From: CAIVAT01 sp037128705
GTDB lineage: Bacteria > Bacteroidota > Bacteroidia > Bacteroidales > FEN-979
Assembly: GCA_037128705.1 (NCBI GenBank)
Contig: JBAXVX010000022.1
Span: forward strand, 1-64,000
Length of the DNA stretch: 64,000 bases
Direction of reading: 5' to 3'
Below the pieces are notes generated by a model. The model searched no databases. It was not told the DNA's origin and saw only the letters and a list, made by a program, of their open reading frames with translations. Each line of letters starts with the position of its first letter. The first letter of the stretch is position 1. Shown piece after piece: positions 51,352-60,815 of this stretch. The position numbers were made by a program, and so were the translations under genes.

Positions 51352-51359
51352 CAAAAGTA
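51352..51359 (-). promoter_or_regulatory. -7 promoter element of tpx
   Basis: Minus-strand TACTTTTG matches TAnnTTTG, 25 bases before the ATG at 51327; it supports that start over the one at 51381. Confidence 0.5.
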
Positions 51360-51463
51360 GCAAATTGAAATATTTTATCACTCTTTTCGTTTTAAATCTT
51401 TATAAACACCGATATCCAGGGCAACTTTCCCATCTTTCTTTACTCAGAAAATATGTTCACACG

Positions 51464-52954
51464 ATGAATGTTCTTCGCTTGGTGGCGTTAATCTCTTTTT
51501 GCCTGGGTATGCATCATACCCTGATGGCGCAGGAGATGCTTGGAACCACCCTGGGCAACTATTCAGGAGTAAACAGTGTACAGCTGAACCCGAGCGCCCT
51601 TCATAATTCGAAAACCTACCTTGATATTCAGCTGACCGGACTTGACCTTTTCTTTGAGAACAATGCACTTTACATCTCCAAATCGGATTATAGGTTCACC
51701 AACTTTTTCAAGGCAGGTTATGAACTGCCCATGCATATCGAATATGATTCAGTTGAGCTTCGTCCATTTTATCGGTATGATAATACCAGGAATAAAGATG
51801 TGTTCGTCAGTACCAGATTGAACGGGCCGGGGGCTATGCTTATCTGGAACCATCATGCGCTTGCCCTCACCACCAGTTTCCGCTCGGTTTCATCATTACA
51901 CAACATTCCGTATGACGTAGCGAACTTTGCTTACCTGGGACTTAACTATCAACCACAGCAGAATATCAACTATACTGACAACAAGCAATTTACGGTTTCC
52001 GCAATGGCCTGGGGAGAGGTAGGCCTCAGTTATGCCTATACCTTTAACTCCAGGGGTATTCATCGATGGTCGGCCGGCATTTCAGTTAAACGGTTGCTGG
52101 GAGTCGGAGGAATTTACCTCGCCTCCCGCCAGCTGGATTATGTTGTTACGAACGATACAAGCATCAGGTTCAATAATCTTGATGCAGAAATTGGAATCGC
52201 GCTACCGGTAAACTACGATGTGAACCAGGTCAATCTTGAACCGCTGTTTAAGGGAGGTGGTTTTGGGTTTGACATTGGCGTAACCTATCAGCGGCTTACC
52301 CGCTGGCAGCAGAATGGTTATTACAATTCCCTGTGCGCCCAGCCCTATGAAGATTATATATACAGGATTGGCGTTGCCCTGATTGACATCGGGGGGATCA
52401 GGTTCAACAACAACGCGGTTAAGATGAAAATCGATAACCGCAGTTCCTACTGGGAGGGAATAACCAAAATGAATTTCAGAAATATTAACCAGTTGCTTGA
52501 CACGATCAGCTACAAATTTTACGGGGACAAGACCTCGGCCTATACGGGAGATAAATTTTTGCTCTGGTTGCCTTCAGCATTGAGTGTTCAGTTTGATTAC
52601 CATTTTCGGAAAGCTTGGTATGTCAATGCGAGCCTCATCTATGGTTTTCCCTTGGCGAAAGGGTCCCTGGCAAGACCTGCAGAATTTTCCATTACTCCCC
52701 GTTATGAAACCCGGATGTTTGAAGTAAGCATGCCCATCTCGCTGTACGACTGGTCGCTCGCCCGGATCGGTTTGGCATTGAGAATTTATGGCGTTACCAT
52801 CGGAACAGAAAAGATTGGCGGGTATCTTCATATGAGTAATTTTACAGGGCTTGATTTTTATTGCTCCGTAAAATTATTTTTCAACAAGGGCGTGTGTAGA
52901 AATAAGGGACCTGCGCATTGCGGAAGCATGGAATCCAAGCCAATCCGGTATTAG
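51464..52954 (+). CDS. DUF5723-like outer-membrane protein
   Basis: A 496-residue predicted beta-barrel from the ATG at 51464, which begins a signal peptide (MNVLRLVALISFCLGMHHTLMAQ). An ATG at 51365 would add 33 residues ahead of it. LGTTLGNYSGVNSVQLNPSALHNSKTYLDIQLTGLDLFFENN matches the start of DUF5723 proteins, which are related to PorV-like barrels. Function unknown. Convergent with the ABC permease gene; the two stop codons overlap (52951-52954). Confidence 0.78.
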   Translation: MNVLRLVALISFCLGMHHTLMAQEMLGTTLGNYSGVNSVQLNPSALHNSKTYLDIQLTGLDLFFENNALYISKSDYRFTNFFKAGYELPMHIEYDSVELRPFYRYDNTRNKDVFVSTRLNGPGAMLIWNHHALALTTSFRSVSSLHNIPYDVANFAYLGLNYQPQQNINYTDNKQFTVSAMAWGEVGLSYAYTFNSRGIHRWSAGISVKRLLGVGGIYLASRQLDYVVTNDTSIRFNNLDAEIGIALPVNYDVNQVNLEPLFKGGGFGFDIGVTYQRLTRWQQNGYYNSLCAQPYEDYIYRIGVALIDIGGIRFNNNAVKMKIDNRSSYWEGITKMNFRNINQLLDTISYKFYGDKTSAYTGDKFLLWLPSALSVQFDYHFRKAWYVNASLIYGFPLAKGSLARPAEFSITPRYETRMFEVSMPISLYDWSLARIGLALRIYGVTIGTEKIGGYLHMSNFTGLDFYCSVKLFFNKGVCRNKGPAHCGSMESKPIRY

Positions 52955-54060
52955 ACCTCCGACATCCGTACATCCAGCGCGTCGCGTAATGCATTGCCCA
53001 TCAGCATGAAGGCAAGCACCATGGCCATTATGGCGAGGCCGGGCAGTACAGCCAGGTAGGCATAATCAAGCACGATATACCCGTAATTCTCCTTGATCAT
53101 CGATCCCCATGAAGGGACCGGAGGCTGCACCCCCAAACCAAGGAAACTCAATCCGGCTTCCATGAGGATGGCCGAAGCAAAATTGGCGGCTGATATGACG
53201 ATGACGGCAGCCATAACATTCGGGAGAATATGGTAAAAGATGATGCGCAGGTCCGAAAAACCCAGGGCCCTGGCTGCCTCCACATATTCCTTTTCACGAA
53301 TGCTTAAAATTTGTCCGCGCACGACCCTGGCCACTTCAACCCACATGGTAAGCCCCACGGCAATAAATACCTGCCAGAAACCTTTTCCCAAAGCAAAGGT
53401 GATGGCAATCACCAGGAGCAATGTCGGAATGGACCATACCACGTTGATGAGCCACATGATCAGGTTGTCGACCCACCCGCGATAGTACCCGCCGAGGGCC
53501 CCGATAAAAATACCAATGACCAGCGAGATCACGACCGAAATCAAGCCAACTGAAAGACTAACCCGGGTCCCGATCATAAGCTGGCTGAGGTAATCGCGGC
53601 CGAACCGGTCGGTGCCAAGCCAGAAAGTCCTTTTTACAGGTTTCCCGGTCTGGTTTGCAGGAATCATTTGAACCAGGCCGGCTTCGCCGGGAAGGGCCCC
53701 GAATTCAATAAAATGCATCTTGTTGTTTTTAATTGAAAACGAGCGGATGGGAATGTACTGAACACCATTGGCTTTTCCTGAGATCATCGTTTTGAACAGA
53801 TTCTGCTTATGGACCGGCAGCTGATCTTTAACCGGCAGCATCAACACGGTAAAGCCAGGCTTTTTCAGTCCCAGTTCAAGATACTGGTCATTTGCGTAGG
53901 GCGTTGAATCAGGCGTGATAATATATCCCAGGCAGGCCACCAGGAGGGTAAGCAGGATAAAAATCAAAGATCCGAACCCCAGCCTGTTTTTTTTGAATTT
54001 CATCCATGCCAGTGAACCGGGGGAACCCGAGTTGATTTCGATCCGCTTTTTAAAGAACAT
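52951..54060 (-). CDS. ABC transporter permease, OppC/DppC type
   Basis: Inner-membrane permease of 369 residues for peptides or similar solutes. A first membrane segment lies near residue 30, followed by a ~120-residue periplasmic insert; five more segments lie from about 170. The EAA loop is EAARALGFSDLRIIFYHILPNV, and FWLGTDRFGRDYLSQLMIGTRVS precedes the core. No binding protein, partner permease or ATPase gene is next to it, so the rest of the transporter is elsewhere. Confidence 0.9.
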   Translation of the reverse strand: MFFKKRIEINSGSPGSLAWMKFKKNRLGFGSLIFILLTLLVACLGYIITPDSTPYANDQYLELGLKKPGFTVLMLPVKDQLPVHKQNLFKTMISGKANGVQYIPIRSFSIKNNKMHFIEFGALPGEAGLVQMIPANQTGKPVKRTFWLGTDRFGRDYLSQLMIGTRVSLSVGLISVVISLVIGIFIGALGGYYRGWVDNLIMWLINVVWSIPTLLLVIAITFALGKGFWQVFIAVGLTMWVEVARVVRGQILSIREKEYVEAARALGFSDLRIIFYHILPNVMAAVIVISAANFASAILMEAGLSFLGLGVQPPVPSWGSMIKENYGYIVLDYAYLAVLPGLAIMAMVLAFMLMGNALRDALDVRMSEV

Positions 54061-54080
54061 CCGGAAAGGATAAAATGTGA

Positions 54081-54111
54081 TTTGGCATATCTATTTTTTT
54101 TACTACTTTTG
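54081..54111 (+). promoter_or_regulatory. Promoter of tRNA-His
   Basis: TTTG at 54081-54084, 19 bases, then TACTTTTG at 54104-54111: an exact match to the Bacteroidota promoter (-33 TTTG, -7 TAnnTTTG), 14 bases before the tRNA. Confidence 0.75.
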
Positions 54112-54124
54112 CAAACGCTTACAT

Positions 54125-54199
54125 GGTGGTCGTAGCTCAGTTGGTTAGAGCGATAGATTGTGGATCTATAGGTCGTGGGTTCAAGCCCCATCTTCCACC
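54125..54199 (+). tRNA. tRNA-His (anticodon GUG)
   Basis: The anticodon arm is ATAGA-TTGTGGA-TCTAT with anticodon GUG. D loop AGTTGGTTA and T loop TTCAAGC are normal. The extra 5' G (position -1, base 54125) needed by HisRS is encoded and faces C73. The acceptor strands GTGGTCG and CTTCCAC pair at positions 1-4 and 7, but 5:68 is T-T and 6:67 is C-T. CCA is not encoded. Confidence 0.93.
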
Positions 54200-54202
54200 C
54201 GG

Positions 54203-54230
54203 AAAAGGTTGCTCAGGCAGCCTTTTTTTT
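54203..54230. terminator. Bidirectional rho-independent terminator
   Basis: AAGGTTGC and GCAGCCTT form an 8-base stem with loop TCAG, with T on the plus side and A on the other. It serves tRNA-His on the plus strand and the thioredoxin-like gene on the minus strand, whose stop codon lies in the T run. Confidence 0.85.
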
Positions 54231-54792
54231 ATTCTATACTGCCCTTAAAACCAACGCTGTATTCTTCGAATTTTTTTTGCAGATAGGCATCGCTGCCGAA
54301 GTAGGAGAGGATCACCTCAAATTCTTTTGCCTTGTGATATCCGGGTACAACGGAAATGGACTGGCCTTTCTCGTTGAGGAAAACATAAGATGGGTACGAC
54401 ATCTGGCCGCGCAGCAACTCATTGGCCAGCTGATGAGTGCTTCGCTTCACCTCAGGATTTGGGTTGACAAGTTTCATCCCGTCAAGAATGATCGTGTCCT
54501 TTCGCTCGGCATCCAGCTTCACGCAATAAAAATGTTCGTTCATGTAGTCGGCGATCACCGGGTTGGCAAAGGTTTCGGCATCCATTTTTTTGCACCAGCC
54601 GCACCATTCCGTAAAAACATCCACAAATATTTTCTTCGGCTTCTTTTTATTCAGGGCATAGGCATCTTCAAAGGAATACCACTTTACCAGGACCACTTTC
54701 GCTTCCGGCTTCCTGGCTTCCTGCGAAAACAGGGAGTTCGAAAGAACCAGTGAAGTAAAAATGATCGATATCAACAGAATTCGTTTTCTCAT
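54229..54792 (-). CDS. Secreted thioredoxin-family protein
   Basis: A 187-residue exported thiol-disulfide protein from the ATG at 54792, giving signal peptide MRKRILLISIIFTSLVLSNSLFSQ. An ATG at 54813 would add seven residues. The active site is FTEWCGWCKKMDAETF (CGWC), like the thioredoxin_7 / DUF255-type proteins. Likely a periplasmic reductant with an unidentified target. Ends in the shared terminator. Confidence 0.88.
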   Translation of the reverse strand: MRKRILLISIIFTSLVLSNSLFSQEARKPEAKVVLVKWYSFEDAYALNKKKPKKIFVDVFTEWCGWCKKMDAETFANPVIADYMNEHFYCVKLDAERKDTIILDGMKLVNPNPEVKRSTHQLANELLRGQMSYPSYVFLNEKGQSISVVPGYHKAKEFEVILSYFGSDAYLQKKFEEYSVGFKGSIE

Positions 54793-54813
54793 AAGTATAG
54801 GGTGTAATGTCAA

Positions 54814-54855
54814 TAATTCGTAAATCGTAAATCGTAAATCGTAAATCGTAAATTA
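54814..54855. repeat. Heptanucleotide tandem repeat (TAAATCG)n
   Basis: Four exact copies of TAAATCG from 54821 plus a partial unit, with a diverged half unit before. It fills the gap between smpB and the thioredoxin-like gene. Like the repeat at 14021-14104 it has a period of 7. Confidence 0.85.
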
Positions 54856-55296
54856 GTCATGTCTCTCCATCTCGCGCTTCATATCTTTTTGCTTCAGCGT
54901 CTCCCTTTTATCATAGGAGTGCTTTCCACGGGCCAGGGCAATGGTAAGCTTGGCCAGCCCTTTTTCATTGATGAAAAGCAAAACCGGGATGATGGTAAAT
55001 CCCCTTTCCTTCACCTTGACAGCCAGCTTTTTCAATTCCCTTTTGGTCAGTAAAAGCTTCCGGTCACGTTTCGGTTCATGGTTATAATGGGTTCCCAGCG
55101 AATATTCGGCAATGTGCATATTCCTGACAAAAAGCTCTTCGCCTGTAAAGGTGCAATAGGCATCTCCGATTGATGCCGTGCCATCCCTGATCGATTTGAT
55201 CTCGGTTCCGGTGAGCATGATACCGGCAGTGATCTCCTGGATAAGGAAATACTCGTGTGAAGCCCTTTTGTTCCGTATGTTAACCGATTTCTCCAT
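54853..55296 (-). CDS. smpB: SsrA-binding protein SmpB
   Basis: Binds tmRNA for ribosome rescue. 147 residues. It has NKRASHEYFLIQEITAGIMLTGTEIKSIR, HIAEY, RDRKLLLTKRELKKL and the C-terminal tail RGKHSYDKRETLKQKDMKREMER. The stop of the upstream M16 peptidase gene is directly adjacent. The tmRNA gene is not in the window. Confidence 0.96.
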   Translation of the reverse strand: MEKSVNIRNKRASHEYFLIQEITAGIMLTGTEIKSIRDGTASIGDAYCTFTGEELFVRNMHIAEYSLGTHYNHEPKRDRKLLLTKRELKKLAVKVKERGFTIIPVLLFINEKGLAKLTIALARGKHSYDKRETLKQKDMKREMERHD

Positions 55297-58119
55297 CTAT
55301 TTTTTTTCGGGCATCAGCACGACCCGAACGTAATGGTCAGGTTTGAAATTATCAGCAGCAGTTTTTTTCAAATCATCAATTGTGATCGCATTCACCCGGT
55401 CGTTATAGGTTGTGACCGATTGTGGTGAATCATGGTTGAAATAGACTGATTCAAGTTTTTTCAGCCAGAAATCATTCTTTTCCATGTTGGTTTCCCTGGC
55501 CCTGATCATCGCTTCCTGCGCTTTTTTCAGATCAACTGCCGTCGGTCCGTTTTTTCGTATTTTTTTTATCACGCCAAATACAGCTTTGGTCAATTTATCT
55601 GCTGTCTTTGGCGAACATCCGAACATAACCATCAGCTGAAAGGTTGGTTTGGGATACTGATCGAGGTTCAGCATCACCTGGGGAGAGTACACGCCGCTCA
55701 TCTGTTCACGGATCACTTCAATCAGTTTAATGCTGAGGATCTCCTTGATCATGTTCAGGCAGAGCACATTTTTTTCATTCCAGTCGATCTTTTCCGACAT
55801 GACCATACCAACCATGCTCTGAGGGTCAGTTCCCTTATAAACAGTGAGGTTGGTGGTGCCATCAGCAAACCTGGGCGAGGTGTCTTTCCACGTTTCATTT
55901 TGGTTCAGTGACGGGAGGCTCCCAAAATATTTTTCTATCAGCGGAGTGATGGAATCGACCGAGAAATTCCCGACCAGGAAGAACTTGAACTCACCGGCAT
56001 CGGCAAACCGATCCTTGTAAATTTTAAAAATCTCATCGAGTTTTACTTCATTAAGCTGGGCCGGCGTAGGGAATATCACCATTCGTTTGTACCCCGGATA
56101 AACGACTTTAAAAAGTGTATCGTAGAAGGTCATGATGGGACTGCTCTTCATGAATTTCATCTGGTTTTCCATCTGCGACATGAAGGCCTTGAAGGCAGTG
56201 GTATCCTTGCGCGGCTGCTCAAAGTAAAGATATACCAGTTGCATCATGGTTTCAAAATCCTTGGGAGTACTGTTCCCGGTGAATCCCTCCTTAATATCGT
56301 CGATATACGGGGTTACCTGAAGGTTCTTGCCTTTCAGTTTTTTCTGAAGCTCCACATTGTCAAAATTGCCGATCCCGCTCATATCGATCACCTGTGATGT
56401 ATAATTGGCCGACATGAACTCTTTATCCGGGACCAGTGAACTGCCGCCAGGACTGTATGCCGAGAAGAGGATCTCATCATTTTTGAAGTTTGTAGGCTTT
56501 AATACGACCGAAATCCCATTTGACAATTTCAGTTCCGTGAAACCCAACTCCGTGTTTTCTTTCCGGTTCGTGATTTTCCCGGGGTTTAGAACCTCCTTTA
56601 CCAGGGGCTCCTCCCTGAAGTTATCCACGTAAGGCTGCAATGGAATTGTCTTTGACTGCCTGATGATTTCAAGAACCTGATCATTGGTCGGGACCTTGAC
56701 ATTTTCCTTTTCGGGAGCCATGATGACCAGAGCCATGTTGTTATCGGTCACCCATTTTTTTGCCAGGGCATTGATGTCATCCATCTTCACATCCGGTAAT
56801 AAATTTTTCAGGTATTTGAACCTTTTCTGTGCCCCGGGAATGGCGTCGCCCGACAGATAGTTGCTTACGTATTCGCCGCAAAAGTCAGCTGATTCCGTCT
56901 TGTCCGATTCCTTTGAGGCTTTTTCATACTGGCTCAATATCTCCTCCTTCTGCCGGTCAAGTTCCGTCTGGGTGAACCCGAAGCGTTTCACTCGTTCATT
57001 TTCAGCCAGCAGAAGTTCCAGGCTTTTATCGATCTGGCTCTCTTTTGCCATCGCATTGATCATGTAGGCATCCTTGTTTCGGGCAAGGAACCTTCCGTAA
57101 CCCGATCCGGCGAACACGAACGGAGATTCCGGTTTCTGGGTGATTTCATTGAGGCGGTTATTGAGCATCCCGGTATACAGTTCGGCCAGGACCTTCTCCC
57201 GAAAATCCCCGAGATTTTTATCAGAAGCCAGGGGATGTTTGTAAAACATCATCACATAATTGTCAGTGGCTTCTTTGTCGGTGGTGATGGCAATCAGCGG
57301 ATCGGCATTATCAGGAAGATCATAATTTACTCTCTCTTTCTCTGCAGAAGGATTCTTCAAATTGCCAAAATGCGCCTTGATCTGTGCTTCGGCTTCATTG
57401 GGGGCTATGTCCCCAACCACCACGATCGCCTGTAAATCAGGACGATACCAGTCGTGATAAAAATCACGCAGGGTCTCATGCTTGAAATTTTCTATAATCT
57501 CTACTTTTCCGATCGGAATCCGGGTTGCATACCGCGAGTCTTTGAGAATAACCGGTAAAAATTTCTTCATCATCCGGTCCTGTGCTCCCAGGCCGAGCCG
57601 CCACTCTTCCACAATGATGCCACGCTCCTTGTCGATCTCTTTCCCGTCAAGCAGGGCATAATGCGCCCAGTCTTCCAGCACCCGGTATCCCTTTTCAACC
57701 AGCGAGGTGTCATCCGTTGGAAGTTGCAGCATGTAAACCGTTTCGTCAAAACTGGTGTAGGCATTGATATCGGCACCAAACCGAACCCCGGTCTTCTGGA
57801 GGAAATCAATGAGCTCATTTTTCGGGAAGGTCCTGGTCCCGTTGAAGTTCATGTGTTCCATGAAATGTGCAAGTCCCTGCTGATCATCGTTTTCGAGAAT
57901 GGAACCTGCATTGACCACCAGCCTTAGTTCGACCCGTTTTTCCGGCTTTTTATTCTGCCTGATATAATAGACAAGCCCGTTGTCGAGTTTGCCGATTTTC
58001 ACATTCGGATCCACTGCCAGCGGGGTAGTCAGGTCGACCGTTGTTTGCTGACTGAAACCAGGATATCCCAGCAGAATGAATCCCGTTATCACCAGTGATT
58101 TAAAAAGTATATTTTTCAT
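55297..58119 (-). CDS. M16-family zinc peptidase (two-domain)
   Basis: Secreted insulinase-family peptidase of 940 residues from the ATG at 58119, which gives signal peptide MKNILFKSLVITGFILLGYPGFSQ; an ATG at 58185 would add 22 residues. The N-terminal active domain has the inverted zinc motif HFMEH (near residue 80) and the downstream Glu in EEWRLGLG context. The C-terminal half is the inactive M16 domain (KGLVGM-type region near SMVGMVMSEKIDW). Probably periplasmic. Adjacent to smpB by chance or weak coupling. Confidence 0.92.
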   Translation of the reverse strand: MKNILFKSLVITGFILLGYPGFSQQTTVDLTTPLAVDPNVKIGKLDNGLVYYIRQNKKPEKRVELRLVVNAGSILENDDQQGLAHFMEHMNFNGTRTFPKNELIDFLQKTGVRFGADINAYTSFDETVYMLQLPTDDTSLVEKGYRVLEDWAHYALLDGKEIDKERGIIVEEWRLGLGAQDRMMKKFLPVILKDSRYATRIPIGKVEIIENFKHETLRDFYHDWYRPDLQAIVVVGDIAPNEAEAQIKAHFGNLKNPSAEKERVNYDLPDNADPLIAITTDKEATDNYVMMFYKHPLASDKNLGDFREKVLAELYTGMLNNRLNEITQKPESPFVFAGSGYGRFLARNKDAYMINAMAKESQIDKSLELLLAENERVKRFGFTQTELDRQKEEILSQYEKASKESDKTESADFCGEYVSNYLSGDAIPGAQKRFKYLKNLLPDVKMDDINALAKKWVTDNNMALVIMAPEKENVKVPTNDQVLEIIRQSKTIPLQPYVDNFREEPLVKEVLNPGKITNRKENTELGFTELKLSNGISVVLKPTNFKNDEILFSAYSPGGSSLVPDKEFMSANYTSQVIDMSGIGNFDNVELQKKLKGKNLQVTPYIDDIKEGFTGNSTPKDFETMMQLVYLYFEQPRKDTTAFKAFMSQMENQMKFMKSSPIMTFYDTLFKVVYPGYKRMVIFPTPAQLNEVKLDEIFKIYKDRFADAGEFKFFLVGNFSVDSITPLIEKYFGSLPSLNQNETWKDTSPRFADGTTNLTVYKGTDPQSMVGMVMSEKIDWNEKNVLCLNMIKEILSIKLIEVIREQMSGVYSPQVMLNLDQYPKPTFQLMVMFGCSPKTADKLTKAVFGVIKKIRKNGPTAVDLKKAQEAMIRARETNMEKNDFWLKKLESVYFNHDSPQSVTTYNDRVNAITIDDLKKTAADNFKPDHYVRVVLMPEKK

Positions 58120-58215
58120 AAAGGGTGTATTAATGATCATCGGGAGAATTAAGTGCAAGTTTACCAATTTTTTGCCAAATGCCAAAGTGAAAACACGAAG
58201 GAGGAATTCAACGTG

Positions 58216-60639
58216 TCAAAGCTTCAATGAAATTCCGCACAAAAAGTTGACCGGAGCCTGGGGGAAATACCCGTTTTCCTCCTGGTACGCTCCGCCCAGG
58301 TAATATGGGTAGACCCAGCCATTGGTCTCATATTTTTGATTGAAGAGGTTGTTGACAGTCAGGTTGATCCCGATCTCTTTGAAAAGTTTGGTCCTGATGG
58401 TGTACACTGCGGTGACCCCATTTACGAAATAACCGGAAAGCGAACGGCTTTTTGTACTGGTGTTGTCAATATACTGCCGCCCGATATATTTTGACTGGAA
58501 ACTGAATGAAAGCTGCTGAATCGGGTTATAGGTAATGATGCTGCCGGCAATTACATTGGGAGAAAATGACAGGTCAGTTTCTCCGTGACAGATGGTGTCC
58601 TGGCCAACCGGGTTCCAGCCGGCATCATAGGCATCGACATATTCCGTGAAATTCCGGATCTTGTTCATGCTGAAAGTAGCGTTTAAAGCCCATTGCAGTT
58701 TGTTCTGAAAGAGCCTGATGGCTGCTGAAAGCTCAATCCCGGCGCGGTAACTGTGGGGTACGTTGACCATGATGGCCTCTCCCACATTGTTGATCTCGCC
58801 TGTCAACACAAGCTGGTTTTTGTAATACATGTAATAGGCATTCGCCCCTGCAGTAAAGTTGTCAAGTTTGAATGCGTATCCCAATTCATAATCGAACAGG
58901 GTCTCATTGACCGGCATGCGGTCGGGATTGGCATCTTTATAGTTGTTGCGGCTTGGCTCCCTGTTTGCGATGCCAAAGGAAAAATAGAGCTCATTTTTTT
59001 TATTGGGTTCGAAGAATATTCCGCCTTTCGGATTGAAAAAGTTAAAATCGTGAAGCTGGTCCAGTGAGCGAAGATCATCCAGGGTCCCTTCCATTTTATA
59101 ACTGACGTGACGATATTGAAGATCGGCAAAAAGATTTAATTTTTTGATCACCGTATAAACGCCTTTCAGATAAATATTAAAATCCTTCTTCAATCCTGTA
59201 TTCGAATACCAGTTCCTGTCGTTGGTGCCGTTTGATGCATATTCAGCCCAGATAATTTTCCCGAAATGCCGGCCGAAATACTGGTTCCAGGCACCGCCCA
59301 AAGTCAGCTTCAGTTTATCAGGAACCGTATAGTTGCTTGAAAAGGTCATCCCATAGAAATCGTTATCCATCATTTTACGGTTCACAAGGTCGGTACTTGA
59401 AATTGTATCGTTCCCGATCATAACATCACTCAGTCCATAGGATGAAAAAGATGCACCTTGCTGGTAGTTTTCGTAATATCCGCGGCCTTTCGTATAATGC
59501 AAGGCGGCATTGAAGTTCCAGTTTTTGGCCAGCTGCTGCGAAAAAATCAGCTGGTAGTTGTTCTGCTGATAGTTGTCGGTCTGATTGTCATAATAGGCCA
59601 TGTTGCCGCTTTTATCAACGTATTCGCCTGCCGGATTGTAGGTGCGGTTTGTTGACAGCGAGTCTTTCGGAACCCCTTCCCAGGCCTGGTAGGTCTGTTC
59701 AAACCCTGAAAAGGTGATGAGCCTGACGGTCGTATTCTTTCCATAAAACCCGCCCGACAGGTAGTAGGATTTGAGATTTGAAAAAGCACGGTCGATGTAA
59801 CCGTCTGAATGAATGTAGGAGAGGCGGCCGTCGACGCTGAATTTGCCGGCCATCAGGCCCGTCCCGAAACGCAGGGTGGTTTTAAAGGTGTTGTACGATC
59901 CTCCCGAAATATCGAGTTCTCCGTATGGATCCTGGTGAAGGTCGGAGGTAAGGAAATGGATGGATGCGCCAAATGCGCCGGCCCCGTTGGTAGATGTTCC
60001 CACGCCCCGCTGGATCTGAATGTTTTCTGTTGAAGAGGCCAGGTCGGGCAGATCGACAAACCAGACACCCTGCGATTCGGGGTCATTGAGCGGAATCCCG
60101 TTCACTGTGACATTGATGCGGGTGAGATCGGTTCCCCTGATGCTGATCCCGGTATAGCCGACGCCGTTTCCCGCATCGGAGGTTACCACGGTCGAAGGGG
60201 TCGCCTGGAGCAGGTAGGGGATATCCTTCCCCAGGTTGGCCCTGCCCAGTTCCTTGTTTGAGATGGATGAATAAGCGGTCGGGTACTTGTCATGGGCCCG
60301 TGTGGCGACGATGTTCACCTCGTCGCCCATCAGGATGGTTCCATCCAGTTCAATGTTCAGGGTGGTGTCACGGCGAAGGTCGAGGATCCTCTTTTCAGTT
60401 TTAAATCCGACAAAGGAGACCGTCATGACCACATTCCCTTTTTTCAGGTGGGTAATGAGAAAGGAGCCGGATTCATCTGAAATAGCCGACAGGGATTGGG
60501 GGGTAAACGAAATGTGTGCCCCGGCCAGTGGTTTATTTTCGAGTTTATCTGCAATTTTACCGGTGAGGGTGACCTGGGCGGATGATGTCGCGGCCCATAG
60601 GAACAACCCCGGAAGCATTGTTAATACGAAACTTTTCAT
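58216..60639 (-). CDS. TonB-dependent receptor, probable thiamin uptake
   Basis: Outer-membrane receptor of 807 residues from the ATG at 60639 (an ATG two codons earlier is possible). Signal peptide MKSFVLTMLPGLFLWAATSSAQ, then a carboxypeptidase-regulatory-like domain (about 25-110), the plug (about 120-235, KDIPYLLQATPSTVV, RIQRGVGTS-like) and a 22-strand barrel ending in an aromatic residue-rich strand. A TPP riboswitch sits directly upstream, so the substrate is probably thiamin, a phosphate ester or a precursor. No SusD partner is present. Confidence 0.9.
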   Translation of the reverse strand: MKSFVLTMLPGLFLWAATSSAQVTLTGKIADKLENKPLAGAHISFTPQSLSAISDESGSFLITHLKKGNVVMTVSFVGFKTEKRILDLRRDTTLNIELDGTILMGDEVNIVATRAHDKYPTAYSSISNKELGRANLGKDIPYLLQATPSTVVTSDAGNGVGYTGISIRGTDLTRINVTVNGIPLNDPESQGVWFVDLPDLASSTENIQIQRGVGTSTNGAGAFGASIHFLTSDLHQDPYGELDISGGSYNTFKTTLRFGTGLMAGKFSVDGRLSYIHSDGYIDRAFSNLKSYYLSGGFYGKNTTVRLITFSGFEQTYQAWEGVPKDSLSTNRTYNPAGEYVDKSGNMAYYDNQTDNYQQNNYQLIFSQQLAKNWNFNAALHYTKGRGYYENYQQGASFSSYGLSDVMIGNDTISSTDLVNRKMMDNDFYGMTFSSNYTVPDKLKLTLGGAWNQYFGRHFGKIIWAEYASNGTNDRNWYSNTGLKKDFNIYLKGVYTVIKKLNLFADLQYRHVSYKMEGTLDDLRSLDQLHDFNFFNPKGGIFFEPNKKNELYFSFGIANREPSRNNYKDANPDRMPVNETLFDYELGYAFKLDNFTAGANAYYMYYKNQLVLTGEINNVGEAIMVNVPHSYRAGIELSAAIRLFQNKLQWALNATFSMNKIRNFTEYVDAYDAGWNPVGQDTICHGETDLSFSPNVIAGSIITYNPIQQLSFSFQSKYIGRQYIDNTSTKSRSLSGYFVNGVTAVYTIRTKLFKEIGINLTVNNLFNQKYETNGWVYPYYLGGAYQEENGYFPQAPVNFLCGISLKL

Positions 60640-60650
60640 GATCATTCAAT

Positions 60651-60740
60651 TTTTCCTACGCCGGCATTATCCGGATCAGGTTAATGGGGTATAATCTCAG
60701 CCCTTGTATTGAGGCACCCCCTCTGGAGAAGTATCGGGGC
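60651..60740 (-). promoter_or_regulatory. TPP riboswitch (THI element)
   Basis: Minus-strand core elements in order: GGGGTGCC, GGGCTGAGA, TACCCC, AACCTGATC, GGATAATGCCGGCGTAGG. These are the conserved thi-box segments that bind thiamin pyrophosphate. It ends only a few bases before the receptor start, so control of translation initiation is likely. No terminator hairpin is seen after it. Confidence 0.94.
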
Positions 60741-60790
60741 AAAAATACAAAATTGCGAAATGCAAAACAGGTAAAATTAGCTTTTTACCT

Positions 60791-60798
60791 TACCTTTG
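60791..60798 (+). promoter_or_regulatory. -7 promoter element of aroQ
   Basis: TACCTTTG matches TAnnTTTG, 17 bases before the aroQ ATG at 60816. Confidence 0.5.
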
Positions 60799-60815
60799 TA
60801 CTTAAATACGGCTTC

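Noticed and set aside
60684..60815. N-terminal extension of AroQ
   Set aside because: It overlaps the TPP riboswitch and encodes residues unrelated to the family; the ATG at 60816 fits AroQ exactly.
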